DNA from: Calidithermus roseus
GTDB lineage: Bacteria; Deinococcota; Deinococci; Deinococcales; Thermaceae
NCBI RefSeq assembly: GCF_003574095.1
Contig: NZ_QWLA01000030.1
Span: forward strand, 1 to 38,042
Direction: 5' to 3'
Length of the DNA stretch: 38,042 nt
The notes under the pieces were generated by a model. That model had not been told where the DNA came from. It made no database searches and saw only the letters and a program-made list of their open reading frames with translations. This document shows positions 23,118 through 30,586 of the stretch, piece by piece (position 1 is the first letter of the stretch; each line of letters starts with the position of its first letter). A program made the position numbers and the translations under genes.

Positions 23118-25211
23118 ATGGCGGCTTCGCCCGTCTACCTGCGGCTGCTCGAGGCCGAGAAGGCCTTTGGCGAGCGCAGGATCCTCAGCCGGGCTAGCTT
23201 CAGGCTCTCGCGGGGCGAGAAAGCCGTGTTGATCGGCCCCAACGGCGCGGGCAAGACCACTTTGTTCCGCATCCTGGCGGGCCGGGAGAGCCTCGACGGG
23301 GGCCGATTGGAACGCCTGAGGGGCATCCGGGTGTTCTACTTGCCCCAGGACTTCAGGCCCAAAGGCGGCAGCGTTTGGGAGCTGGCCTACCGCAGCACGC
23401 CCCTGTGGGCCGCGGAGCAACTGCTCGAGCAGCTTCCCCCCGAAGAGAGCGCGGCAGCCTGGGAGCGGGTGCGCGAGCTGGGCTTCTGGAAGGGGCGCGT
23501 TGGTCGCACCCTGGCCGATTTTGGCCTGGGAGAGGAGCTGTGGGAGCGGGAGGTCGCGGGGCTCTCGGGAGGGGAGGGGGTGCGGCTGGGGTTGGCCATG
23601 GCCTTCCTTTCAGGAGCCGAGGTGCTGCTCTTGGACGAGCCCACCACCCACCTTGACCTGCGCATGCGTCTGCGTCTGGAGGAGTTGCTGCTGGCCTACC
23701 CCGGCGCGCTGGGCCTGATCTCCCATGACCGCGCGCTGGTGGGCCGGGTGGCCAGCACCGTCTACCACCTCGAGGCCGCCCAGCTCATCCGGGTGGCGGG
23801 GGGCTACGCTAGCTATTTGCAGGAGAAGGAGCGCATCCAGCGCACCGTCGAAAAGGCCCGCAAGGAGGCCGAGAAAGAGCGTGAGCGCCTGCTGGAAGCC
23901 GTTCCCGACCGACGCAGGCCAGGCCAGGATCGTCGCCGGGCCCAGAAGGCTCAGCTTAGGGAGCGAGCCCAGCGCATCGAGGCTCCCGAACCCCTGCCCC
24001 CCGAGCGCCGCTGGAGCCTCGAGATCGCCGCCGAGGGCACGCCCAGGCTGGTGGCCGAGGTGCGGGGGCTGAAGAAGTCCTACGCCCGGCACCCAAGGCC
24101 CGACACCCCCGAGCCGCTGGAGGCGCGTACCGTTCTCAGGGGCGTGAACCTGCGCATCTTCCGAGGAGACCGCATCGCCTTGCTGGGCCCCAACGGCGCG
24201 GGGAAGACCACCCTGCTGCGCGTGCTGCTGGGCCAGGAGTGGCCCGATGAGGGCGAGCGTGAGCTGATGCCCGGCGTGCGCACGGCCTACCTGGACCAGC
24301 ACTTCCACGGCCTCGAGCCCGACAAGGGCCTCTTCGAGCAGTTCCGCGAGCGCTTCGGCGAGGCCAGGGCCTCGGCCATGCTGGGTCGCATGGGCTTTCG
24401 CCCGCCCCACTGGTTCGACCCGCCTGCCCGCTTCTCCGGTGGGGAGCGCGCGAGGGCCGGTCTGGCCCTGTTGTCGGGGCTGAGGGCGGGGTTGCTGGTG
24501 CTCGACGAGCCCACCAACCACCTCGAGCTCGAATTGCTTGAAGCCCTCGAGCGCGCCCTGATCGAGTATCCGGGCACCCTGCTCTTCGTCTCCCACGACC
24601 GGGCCCTGGTGCAGAAGGTTGCCACCCGCTTCTGGGGCATCGAGGAGGGACGGCTGGTCGAGTACCCCGGCTACCGCGAGGCCGAAGCGGCCATGCTGGG
24701 CAAGCCCGCCTTGCGGCAGAACCCCTACGGCGAGTTGCTCTCCGAGCCGGAGGCTTTGTCCGAGGAGCGCGACCTCGAGGCCGAGCGCCTGGCCCTGCGC
24801 GAGCGCCTGGACCAGCCTGGCTTGAGCGAGCGCGAGCGCGCCCGCCTCCGCGCCGACCTGCTGGCGCTGGAGGACGAGCTATGGCAGCGCTACGCCGCCG
24901 AGTTCTATCGGCCCCACCCCTACCGCCACGCCGTCGTCGAGGAGGGCCTGCCCGTGTTCGCCGACGTGGAAATGGGCCTGTGGCACTTCTGGAGCAGCGA
25001 GGGCTCGCTCGAGGGAGAGCGGGTGGGTGGCGCGGTGCTGCTGGCAGGGGAGGCCCCCCGCCGCACGCTCCAGGGAGCGCTGCGCATCCTCTTCGAACTC
25101 GAAGACATCGGCCTCGTGACCTACCAGGGCAAAGCCTACGAGCGCCCCTTCATTCGACCCCCAGCCCCCACCTCGCGCCGTAGACGGAAGCCCAGGGCTG
25201 GGACTGTGTAG
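23118..25211 (+). CDS. ABC-F family ATPase (two ATP-binding cassettes)
   Basis: The 697-residue soluble protein has two ABC domains: Walker A GPNGAGKTT at 40-48 and again near 357-365. Signatures are LSGGEGVRLG and FSGGERARAG, and Walker B regions are LLLDEPTTHLD and LVLDEPTNHLE. A charged, helical linker joins the domains (about 235-290, KARKEAEKERERLLEA). There are no membrane segments, as expected for ABC-F proteins, which act on the ribosome or in other regulatory roles. It carries an unusually long C-terminal extension (about 160 residues after the second cassette), partly coiled-coil and with a basic end. The subfamily cannot be assigned by eye. Confidence 0.88.
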   Translation: MAASPVYLRLLEAEKAFGERRILSRASFRLSRGEKAVLIGPNGAGKTTLFRILAGRESLDGGRLERLRGIRVFYLPQDFRPKGGSVWELAYRSTPLWAAEQLLEQLPPEESAAAWERVRELGFWKGRVGRTLADFGLGEELWEREVAGLSGGEGVRLGLAMAFLSGAEVLLLDEPTTHLDLRMRLRLEELLLAYPGALGLISHDRALVGRVASTVYHLEAAQLIRVAGGYASYLQEKERIQRTVEKARKEAEKERERLLEAVPDRRRPGQDRRRAQKAQLRERAQRIEAPEPLPPERRWSLEIAAEGTPRLVAEVRGLKKSYARHPRPDTPEPLEARTVLRGVNLRIFRGDRIALLGPNGAGKTTLLRVLLGQEWPDEGERELMPGVRTAYLDQHFHGLEPDKGLFEQFRERFGEARASAMLGRMGFRPPHWFDPPARFSGGERARAGLALLSGLRAGLLVLDEPTNHLELELLEALERALIEYPGTLLFVSHDRALVQKVATRFWGIEEGRLVEYPGYREAEAAMLGKPALRQNPYGELLSEPEALSEERDLEAERLALRERLDQPGLSERERARLRADLLALEDELWQRYAAEFYRPHPYRHAVVEEGLPVFADVEMGLWHFWSSEGSLEGERVGGAVLLAGEAPRRTLQGALRILFELEDIGLVTYQGKAYERPFIRPPAPTSRRRRKPRAGTV

Positions 25212-25254
25212 GGAGGCGGAGAGCCCGTGGGGAACCCCTCCCCGCCGGTGTCAA

Positions 25255-25352
25255 GCGAGGGTCGAGGGTCGAGGGCCAAAGCGTCTTGCGTCTTGCGTAC
25301 GACGTACGACCCGCGTTTAGCGATCGGCTATCCGCTATCGACTACCGGTGTC
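25255..25352. repeat. Degenerate 7-bp tandem array E (14 units)
   Basis: Words are gcgaggg, tcgaggg twice, ccaaagc, gtcttgc twice, gtacgac twice, ccgcgtt, tagcgat, cggctat, ccgctat, cgactac and cggtgtc. The next base starts the permease stop codon. Three words occur as exact tandem doublets, which makes the 7-base unit unmistakable. Bases 25274-25314 align with array F at 35 of 41 positions in inverted orientation. The rest of the 25212-25352 gap holds only a small GGGGAACCCC palindrome (25229-25238). Confidence 0.88.
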
Positions 25353-26312
25353 TCACGCCCTCACCTCCCGCCGCTGGAAGAGCACGTAGGTGAGCGTGAA
25401 GAGGAGCGTGCAAGCTGCAAGCATCCCGGTGAGCTGGGGCCAGGCCAGCAACAGGCTCTGCGAGAGGGGTAGCGGCGTGCCGATGAGGGCGCCCTCGAGC
25501 TGGGTGAAGAGCACCGGGCCTAAGGAGCGCACCGCCGGGTTCAGCAGCACCAGGATGGTCTCGGCGTAGAGGGTGTTGGGCGAGAAGCGTGAGAGGAACA
25601 GAAGCGCCTGGGCGTTGGCCAGCGCGCTCTCGGGGTTGAAGGGGTCCACGGGACGCAGGGCCTGGGCCAGAAGCTGGGCCACGATGCCCCAGAAGATCGT
25701 GAAGAACAACCAGACCGCGATGGCGGCCAATGCCGAGGTGGCCGGCTGACGGAAGAGCACCGAGAAAAGGATGGCCAGAGCCAACCAGATACCGGCGTAG
25801 ACCAGCGTAGCCAGCAAGAACAGCAGCGCCCGGCCCACCTCCTCTCCACCCGGCGGCACGCCCAGGAACAGCAAGCCCAGGCCGGCCACCAGCAAGAACA
25901 GCGCCAGGAGCACCACCCCCAGCGTGGCCAGGCCGGCCAGGAACTTGCCAAAGAGCAGCGCGTCGCGATAGATGGGCTGGGCCAGCACCCTCGAGAGGGT
26001 GTTGCGCCCGTACTCCCCGTTCAACGCATCGAAGCCCAGGGCGATGGCGGCCAGGGGTACGAAGAAGCTGAGGAAGGCCACGAAGGAAGGCAGGGGATCC
26101 TGCTCGGTGGTGAAGAGCTTGAGGAAGAGGAAGGGGTCCTCGCTCACCGTCTGACGCAGGGTCTGGCTGGCGGTATAGACCGCGCCTAAGGCGCTGAGGG
26201 CGATGAGCACCTCCAGCAGTCGGATGCGGATGCTGGAGAGGTGGTCGGCCAGCTCCTTGAAGAAGACTGCCCACAGGCCGGTCCAGGGCGAGCCCTCACG
26301 CAGCCTCAGCAT
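25353..26312 (-). CDS. ABC-2-type transporter permease
   Basis: The 319-residue protein has about six hydrophobic segments and the NosY/ABC-2 layout. An N-terminal cytoplasmic stretch comes before the first helix, then a region with [32 protein letters not shown] typical of the family's cytoplasmic coupling element. It overlaps the ATPase gene by 17 bases and is the last gene of a three-gene unit. The substrate is unknown. Its 3' end abuts heptamer array E. Confidence 0.88.
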   Translation of the reverse strand: MLRLREGSPWTGLWAVFFKELADHLSSIRIRLLEVLIALSALGAVYTASQTLRQTVSEDPFLFLKLFTTEQDPLPSFVAFLSFFVPLAAIALGFDALNGEYGRNTLSRVLAQPIYRDALLFGKFLAGLATLGVVLLALFLLVAGLGLLFLGVPPGGEEVGRALLFLLATLVYAGIWLALAILFSVLFRQPATSALAAIAVWLFFTIFWGIVAQLLAQALRPVDPFNPESALANAQALLFLSRFSPNTLYAETILVLLNPAVRSLGPVLFTQLEGALIGTPLPLSQSLLLAWPQLTGMLAACTLLFTLTYVLFQRREVRA

Positions 26313-27231
26313 GGCGCACCTCCTGGAAGTAGCGGGCGTAGACCTCGTCTAAGCTGGGCTCTTCCAGCCCCAGCTCGAGCAACTCCCCACCCGCCTCGAG
26401 CACCGCCCTCGCCAGCTCGGGGCGCAGGTCGCGCCGGGCCTCGAGGTACCAGCTACCGTCCTGCTGCCGCAGCGCGCCCACGCCCTCGAGGCTTTTTAGC
26501 CGCTCGGCCAGGCTCGCCCCAGCGCTGGCCCGCAGGCGGATGCGGTAAGCCCCGCCCAGCACTCGCTCGGCCAGATCGCGCACTGTGCCCACCAGCACCA
26601 TACGCCCCCGGTGGAAAAGCCCCACCCGGTCGCAGATGGCCTGTACCTGGTGCAGCAGGTGGGAGGAGAGCAGCACGGTGATGCCCTCGGCCTTGAGCCC
26701 CCGGATCATCGCCAGGAACTCCAGTGCGGCCTCGGGGTCCAGGCCCAGCGTGGGCTCGTCGAGGATGGCTACCTTGGGGCGCTTGAGCAGCACCTCGGCC
26801 AGTCCCAGCCGCTGCCGCATCCCGCGGGAGAAGGTGGCAACCGGGCGCTGGGCCACGTCGGCTAAGCCCATACGCTCCAGCACCTCGCCAATGCGCTTTT
26901 CGGCCTCGAGGCGAGGCAGGCCCAGCAGGCGCGTGGTGTAGCGCAGGTTCTCCCAGGCGGTCATCTCGCCGTAGAAGCCCACTGAGTCAGGCAGGTAGCC
27001 CACCTGGCGCTTGACCGACAGGGGCTCGCGCACGGGGTCGTGGCCCAGGACCTGTGCCGTGCCGGAGGTGGGCTCGGTCAGGCCCAGCAGCATGAGGATG
27101 GTGGTGGTTTTCCCCGAGCCGTTGGGGCCCAGCAGGCCGAAGACCTCCCCCTCGCCCACCTGCAGGTTGAGCCCTTCCACGGCCACCACCCGGCCGTAGC
27201 GCTTGCTCAGGTCGTGGGTCTCGATGACCAT
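26296..27231 (-). CDS. ABC transporter ATP-binding protein (ABC-2 partner)
   Basis: The 311-residue ATPase has Walker [10 protein letters not shown] at 35-43 and Walker [14 protein letters not shown]. Its signature reads [12 protein letters not shown], in which the usual LSGGQ is replaced by FSRGM, a variant common in Nod/Nos-type ABC-2 ATPases. The start is ATG at 27231, 5 bases after the NEW3 gene stop; a longer in-frame extension inside that gene is rejected because the protein would lose its standard beginning ([13 protein letters not shown]). It overlaps the permease gene start. Confidence 0.9.
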   Translation of the reverse strand: MVIETHDLSKRYGRVVAVEGLNLQVGEGEVFGLLGPNGSGKTTTILMLLGLTEPTSGTAQVLGHDPVREPLSVKRQVGYLPDSVGFYGEMTAWENLRYTTRLLGLPRLEAEKRIGEVLERMGLADVAQRPVATFSRGMRQRLGLAEVLLKRPKVAILDEPTLGLDPEAALEFLAMIRGLKAEGITVLLSSHLLHQVQAICDRVGLFHRGRMVLVGTVRDLAERVLGGAYRIRLRASAGASLAERLKSLEGVGALRQQDGSWYLEARRDLRPELARAVLEAGGELLELGLEEPSLDEVYARYFQEVRHAEAA

Positions 27232-27236
27232 AGCCC

Positions 27237-28373
27237 TCACCGCCGCCCAAAGCGCGAGACGGCGAAGCCCAGCACGCCCAGAGCCACCGCCACCAGTCCC
27301 ACTCCCACGATGCCCCAGGCGGTCGAGGTCAGCACCGTGACCCGGTAGTCCATCGAGGCCGAGGCCTCCCCGGCTGAGGCCCGCAGGGTGAGCATGTAGT
27401 CGCCCGCCACCGCCCTCGAGGTCGGCTTGACCCGCGCGGTGACTTCCGCTTCCTTGCCGGGGGCGATGGCCTCGAGCTTCTCGGGGTCGAACTTGACCTC
27501 CCAACCCGAGGGCTCGCTCGAGGAGAAGCTCACCTCCTCCACGGGCACGCTGCCGGTGTTCTTCACCACCAACTTGACGGGGTTCTCGCGGCCCGCGTAA
27601 GCCCGCCCCGACAGGCGTCCTTCGGGGGTGGAGAGGCTGAGCTCGGGCCGACCGCTGATCTGCAAAGTCACGGCCAGCTCGGCCTTGGCCTCACCGGCCA
27701 GCGCCCGCAGGGTGACGCCGTAGGCCCTGGCCTCCACCTCGCGCGGCGGGGAGACCTCCACGTCGAGGTCGCGCGACTCCCCGGCCTTGACCGGCAGACT
27801 GGTGACCTGCTGGCTGCCGAAGGAGGGGGTGAAGGAGACCTGGAAGCCCTCGGGGGCCTCGGCCTCGAGGTTGATCAGCAGGTCCTGGTCGCTCTCGTTG
27901 CGCAGCGTGACCCGGTAGCGGAAGCTCGAGCCCGCCGTGCCCTTGAGCACCGGCAACTCGGCCTCGAGCGAAAGCCGCTTGGGCAGCACCTCGCCGGTGG
28001 TGAGGGTGATGGGGAGTTCGGCCCGTGCGCTCGTCCCCGTGGCGAGGAGGCGGAAGCGGTAGGTCCCGCCCTTCACGCCCTTGGGCGGCTCCAGGCGCAG
28101 GCTGAGCGACTGCTCGGCGTCCGGGGCCAGGTAGACCGCGCCCACCACCCGCCCCCCGCCGAGCAGGCTGGCCTTCCAGCCAGGTGCCACGTCTGTCACC
28201 TGCACCTGCACCACCTGCGGGGGCAGGCCGAAGTTCTTGACCTCGACGGGAAGGGTAACGGTCTCGCCCGTCCGGACGGTCTGATTGGGGTAGGGTGTCG
28301 AGAGGGAGAGACCGCGGAAGCCTTGGGCCAAGGATATCCCTAGCAATAGCAGTAGAGCGAAAGCACGCACCAT
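27237..28373 (-). CDS. Membrane-anchored NEW3/Ig-like domain protein of an ABC operon
   Basis: The 378-residue protein has a signal peptide (residues 1-16) and three repeated Ig-like NEW3 units, each with a segment like [16 protein letters not shown] or VVKNTGSVP and a [13 protein letters not shown] or GWEVKF strand. A single C-terminal membrane helix (about 350-372) is followed by RFGRR. The bulk would face outside, anchored next to the ABC-2 pump whose genes follow by 5 bases. The ATG at 28373 has GGAGG nine bases upstream. NEW3 proteins beside ABC-2 exporters are known, with unclear function; cell-wall or export assistance is an inference. Confidence 0.8.
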   Translation of the reverse strand: MVRAFALLLLLGISLAQGFRGLSLSTPYPNQTVRTGETVTLPVEVKNFGLPPQVVQVQVTDVAPGWKASLLGGGRVVGAVYLAPDAEQSLSLRLEPPKGVKGGTYRFRLLATGTSARAELPITLTTGEVLPKRLSLEAELPVLKGTAGSSFRYRVTLRNESDQDLLINLEAEAPEGFQVSFTPSFGSQQVTSLPVKAGESRDLDVEVSPPREVEARAYGVTLRALAGEAKAELAVTLQISGRPELSLSTPEGRLSGRAYAGRENPVKLVVKNTGSVPVEEVSFSSSEPSGWEVKFDPEKLEAIAPGKEAEVTARVKPTSRAVAGDYMLTLRASAGEASASMDYRVTVLTSTAWGIVGVGLVAVALGVLGFAVSRFGRR

Positions 28374-28500
28374 AGGCTAAACCTCCAGCCGTACAGTCAT
28401 GTGTCTCCAAAATGAGGAAATAGCAAAGGTCCATGAAAAGAAAATGAATCCCCTCACGATGGGCTAGGGAGTGGAATTCAACGGGCTTTTCGGAGAGGTC

Positions 28501-28620
28501 GCGGATGGTCGATAGATGGACGCCGGGCGCAGGTCGTACGTCGTACGCTAAACGCCAAACGCATTGGCCTCCGGCCCTCGGCCCTGGACCCTCGACAAAC
28601 CACGAGCCTACCGCTGATGG
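28501..28620. repeat. Degenerate 7-bp tandem array F (about 17 units)
   Basis: Words include gtacgtc, gtacgct, aaacgcc, aaacgca, ttggcct, ccggccc, tcggccc, tggaccc, tcgacaa, gcctacc and gctgatg. The array runs to the stop codon (28621-28623) of the decayed Nudix gene. Bases 28529-28569 align with the complement of array E. The remaining 28374-28500 interval holds the NEW3 ribosome-binding site and nothing else I can identify. Confidence 0.85.
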
Positions 28621-28872
28621 CTACTCGAGCGCCTTCGCGAGGGCGGGCCACTGGTTGGGGTGGGTGTTGCTCGGGTGGAGCTCGCGCAGCGCGACCCAGG
28701 CTACTTGCCGCACCTTGCGGGAGTCGAGCTCCCAGGCGGGGTCAGGGCCGGCCACCAGCACCCGCTCCCCGCGCAGGACCAGCGGATACACCGACACCTG
28801 CCACTCGACGGGCGAAACCCCGTCGTAGGGGTGTTCCCCGCCCAGTTAGTCCTTGAAGGGGACGGGCCTCAC
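28621..28872 (-). pseudogene. Decayed Nudix hydrolase (early stop, catalytic box deleted)
   Basis: A GTG at 28872 overlaps the sufE stop as GTGA and reads VRPVPFKD, then TAA (28846-28848) at codon 9. The same frame then continues open for 74 codons (LGGEHPYDGVSPVEWQVSV, later VLVAGPDPAWEL and QVAWVALRELHPSNTHPNQW). The start and end look like the N-terminal strands and the C-terminal helix of a Nudix hydrolase. The Nudix box GX5EX7REUXEEXGU that should follow WEL is absent: WEL joins directly to DSRKVRQVAWV. At least two lesions therefore inactivate it. The TAA may replace a tyrosine codon. Confidence 0.7.
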
Positions 28873-29306
28873 GCGCTCAGGGCTTCGCGCACCTGCCGCT
28901 TGATGCGGGCGAGCACCGCCTGCAAGCCCCGCAGGCGCAACGGCGTCACCACCTCCTCGAGGCGGGCTAGGGCGTAGAAGTCCTCGGGAACGCTCAGCAC
29001 CGCCTCGGGGGACTCCCCCTCCAGCCCCTCCGCCAGCATCCCGGCGAAGGCCCGCACGGTGGGGGCCTCCTTGGGCGCGTCGAAGAACAGGTGCACGGCG
29101 GGGCCCTCGAGCTCGGCGTGCACGAAGAAGGGCGTGGTGCACTCGTGGACCTGCTCGAGCTTGGCCTCCATGCCCTCGGGCAGAGACGGCATCTTCTTGG
29201 CGAACTCCAGCAGCATCTCGGTCTTGAGGACCTTGGGGGCCGAACCCAGGGCCTTGACCACCTGCTGGAGCTTGGGCGGGAGCTGGGCCAGGCGTTCGTC
29301 GTTCAT
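28869..29306 (-). CDS. sufE: SufE-family Fe-S cluster sulfur acceptor
   Basis: The 145-residue protein accepts persulfide sulfur from a cysteine desulfurase (SufS/IscS) for Fe-S cluster assembly. The active cysteine is Cys56 in VHECTTPFFV, in the position corresponding to the E. coli SufE active cysteine. The family-typical LLEFAKKMPSLPE segment comes before it. No other suf genes lie in the window, which is common for sufE in Thermales. The next frame downstream overlaps the stop by 4 bases but is a broken Nudix gene. Confidence 0.88.
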   Translation of the reverse strand: MNDERLAQLPPKLQQVVKALGSAPKVLKTEMLLEFAKKMPSLPEGMEAKLEQVHECTTPFFVHAELEGPAVHLFFDAPKEAPTVRAFAGMLAEGLEGESPEAVLSVPEDFYALARLEEVVTPLRLRGLQAVLARIKRQVREALSA

Positions 29307-29344
29307 GCCCTGGATTCTACCTTCCGAGTTGCGGGGTTATGGTG

Positions 29345-29512
29345 TCAGCCCGCACCCTGCGCCTTCAGCCGCCACAGTTCGCGGGCGAGCTCGAGGTAGT
29401 CGCGAGGGTGCCCGGCCTGGGTGCCGTAGCTGAGGTAGAGCCGCAGCGCCTCCACCGGAGGTCGGGGCAGGCCGCGCTCAGGGCTGGCGTGCAGAGAGAG
29501 CACCTTTCCCAT
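29345..29512 (-). CDS. Short ORF (55 residues) resembling a MOSC N-terminus
   Basis: The ATG at 29512 shares one base with the DUF815 stop (TGATG), suggesting coupling. The first half (GKVLSLHASPERGLPRPPVE) resembles the N-terminal strand of MOSC-domain proteins. The second half (GHPRDYLELARELWRLKAQ) is a helix not expected at that point, and no MOSC cysteine follows. It could be a truncated MOSC gene or an independent small protein. Composition and codon use match the neighbours. Confidence 0.45.
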   Translation of the reverse strand: MGKVLSLHASPERGLPRPPVEALRLYLSYGTQAGHPRDYLELARELWRLKAQGAG

Positions 29513-30582
29513 CAGCGGTACCAGTCGGCGAACTGCCGGGCCGTGCGCCCGGAAAAGCCCCGGCCCTCTTGGGCGAAGCGCAGGGCAGCCTGGCGGGTGG
29601 CGTCGTCGAGTTCGCGGCCCAGCAGGTAGCTCACCGTGCGCAGGAAGCTCTGCTGGTCGAAGGGGGGGAAAGTCAGCACCAGACCGAAGCGGTCGGCCAG
29701 GGCCAGCTTGTTCTGCAGGGTGTCCCAGGCGGCGGGGTCGTTGTCGCCGGGTTCGGGACGGTCGGCCCAGGACTCGTTGATGAGGTTGCGGCGGTTGGAG
29801 GTGGCGACTACCAGCACGTTAGACGGTCGCTGGTACACCGCTCCTTCCAGCAGCGCTTTCAACTGGTGAAAGCCGGGGTCCTCGGCGCTGAAGGCCAGGT
29901 CGTCGAGGTAGAGCAGGAATTTCTGGGGCAGTGGGCGCAGGGTCTCGAGCAGGTGCGGCAGGTGGCCCAGCCCGCGGTAGAGCACCTCCACCAGCCGCAG
30001 TCCCTGAGAGGCGTAGGTGCTGCGCAGGGCCTTCACCGCCGTGGACTTCCCACAACCCCTGGCCCCGTACAGCAGGGTGGGCAGAGCGGGCTGCCCACTC
30101 AGAAAGCGTTCCACGTTGGTCCTGAGCGCGGCAATTTGCCGCTCGAAGCCCACCAGGGCGGAGAAATCGACCGGGTCGGGGTTGGCGACGGCCTCGAGGC
30201 GGCCCTCGAACAGATAGGCGCTGTGGCGGGCAAAGGGCCCGTAGCCGTGCTGCCGGTAGAGTTCCAGCAGGCCATCGGCGTCGCCGTGCTCGAGTACCTC
30301 CAGGGCTGCGAGTTCGGCTGGGCTGGGTTCACGCAGGCCGAAGCTGGATAGCTTGTCCGAGGTGCGCAGCACGTGCAGGCGCTGGCGCAGGGCCAGCAAC
30401 TCGTCCTGGACGACCTGGGCCAGGCCAGGGCTCAGCCCCTGGGTGAGCAGTTTGCGAGCCAGAGCCTCGGCCCCCAGCAGAACCCCGGCCAGCAGCCAGC
30501 CCCAGGGCTCTCCTCTGGGCAGGTCGGCCTCGAGCAGGGCCCTGCGGGGTGGCTCAGGAAGCGGTGGGAAAAGGTTGGACAC
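29512..30582 (-). CDS. DUF815-family AAA-type ATPase
   Basis: The 356-residue protein matches the DUF815 ATPases. Walker A GARGCGKST is at about residues 169-177, Walker B LLYLDDLAF lies downstream, and ATSNRRNLINE is a sensor-1-like segment. The region before the P-loop (FSALVGFERQIAALRTNVERFLSG) is typical of the family. Function is not established. The start is GTG at 30582 with a TAAAAT box 6 bases upstream, placing the promoter inside the end of the HD-GYP gene. No Shine-Dalgarno sequence is seen. Confidence 0.85.
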   Translation of the reverse strand: MSNLFPPLPEPPRRALLEADLPRGEPWGWLLAGVLLGAEALARKLLTQGLSPGLAQVVQDELLALRQRLHVLRTSDKLSSFGLREPSPAELAALEVLEHGDADGLLELYRQHGYGPFARHSAYLFEGRLEAVANPDPVDFSALVGFERQIAALRTNVERFLSGQPALPTLLYGARGCGKSTAVKALRSTYASQGLRLVEVLYRGLGHLPHLLETLRPLPQKFLLYLDDLAFSAEDPGFHQLKALLEGAVYQRPSNVLVVATSNRRNLINESWADRPEPGDNDPAAWDTLQNKLALADRFGLVLTFPPFDQQSFLRTVSYLLGRELDDATRQAALRFAQEGRGFSGRTARQFADWYR

Positions 30583-30586
30583 CCGG

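Noticed and set aside
25229-25238. GGGGAACCCC palindrome as terminator of the ABC-F gene
   Set aside because: The stem has no room for a loop and no T-run follows, so it is not a credible intrinsic terminator.
28505-28828. Plus-strand frame across array F and the Nudix remnant
   Set aside because: It is made of repeat words and the antisense of the Nudix remnant and has no ribosome-binding site.
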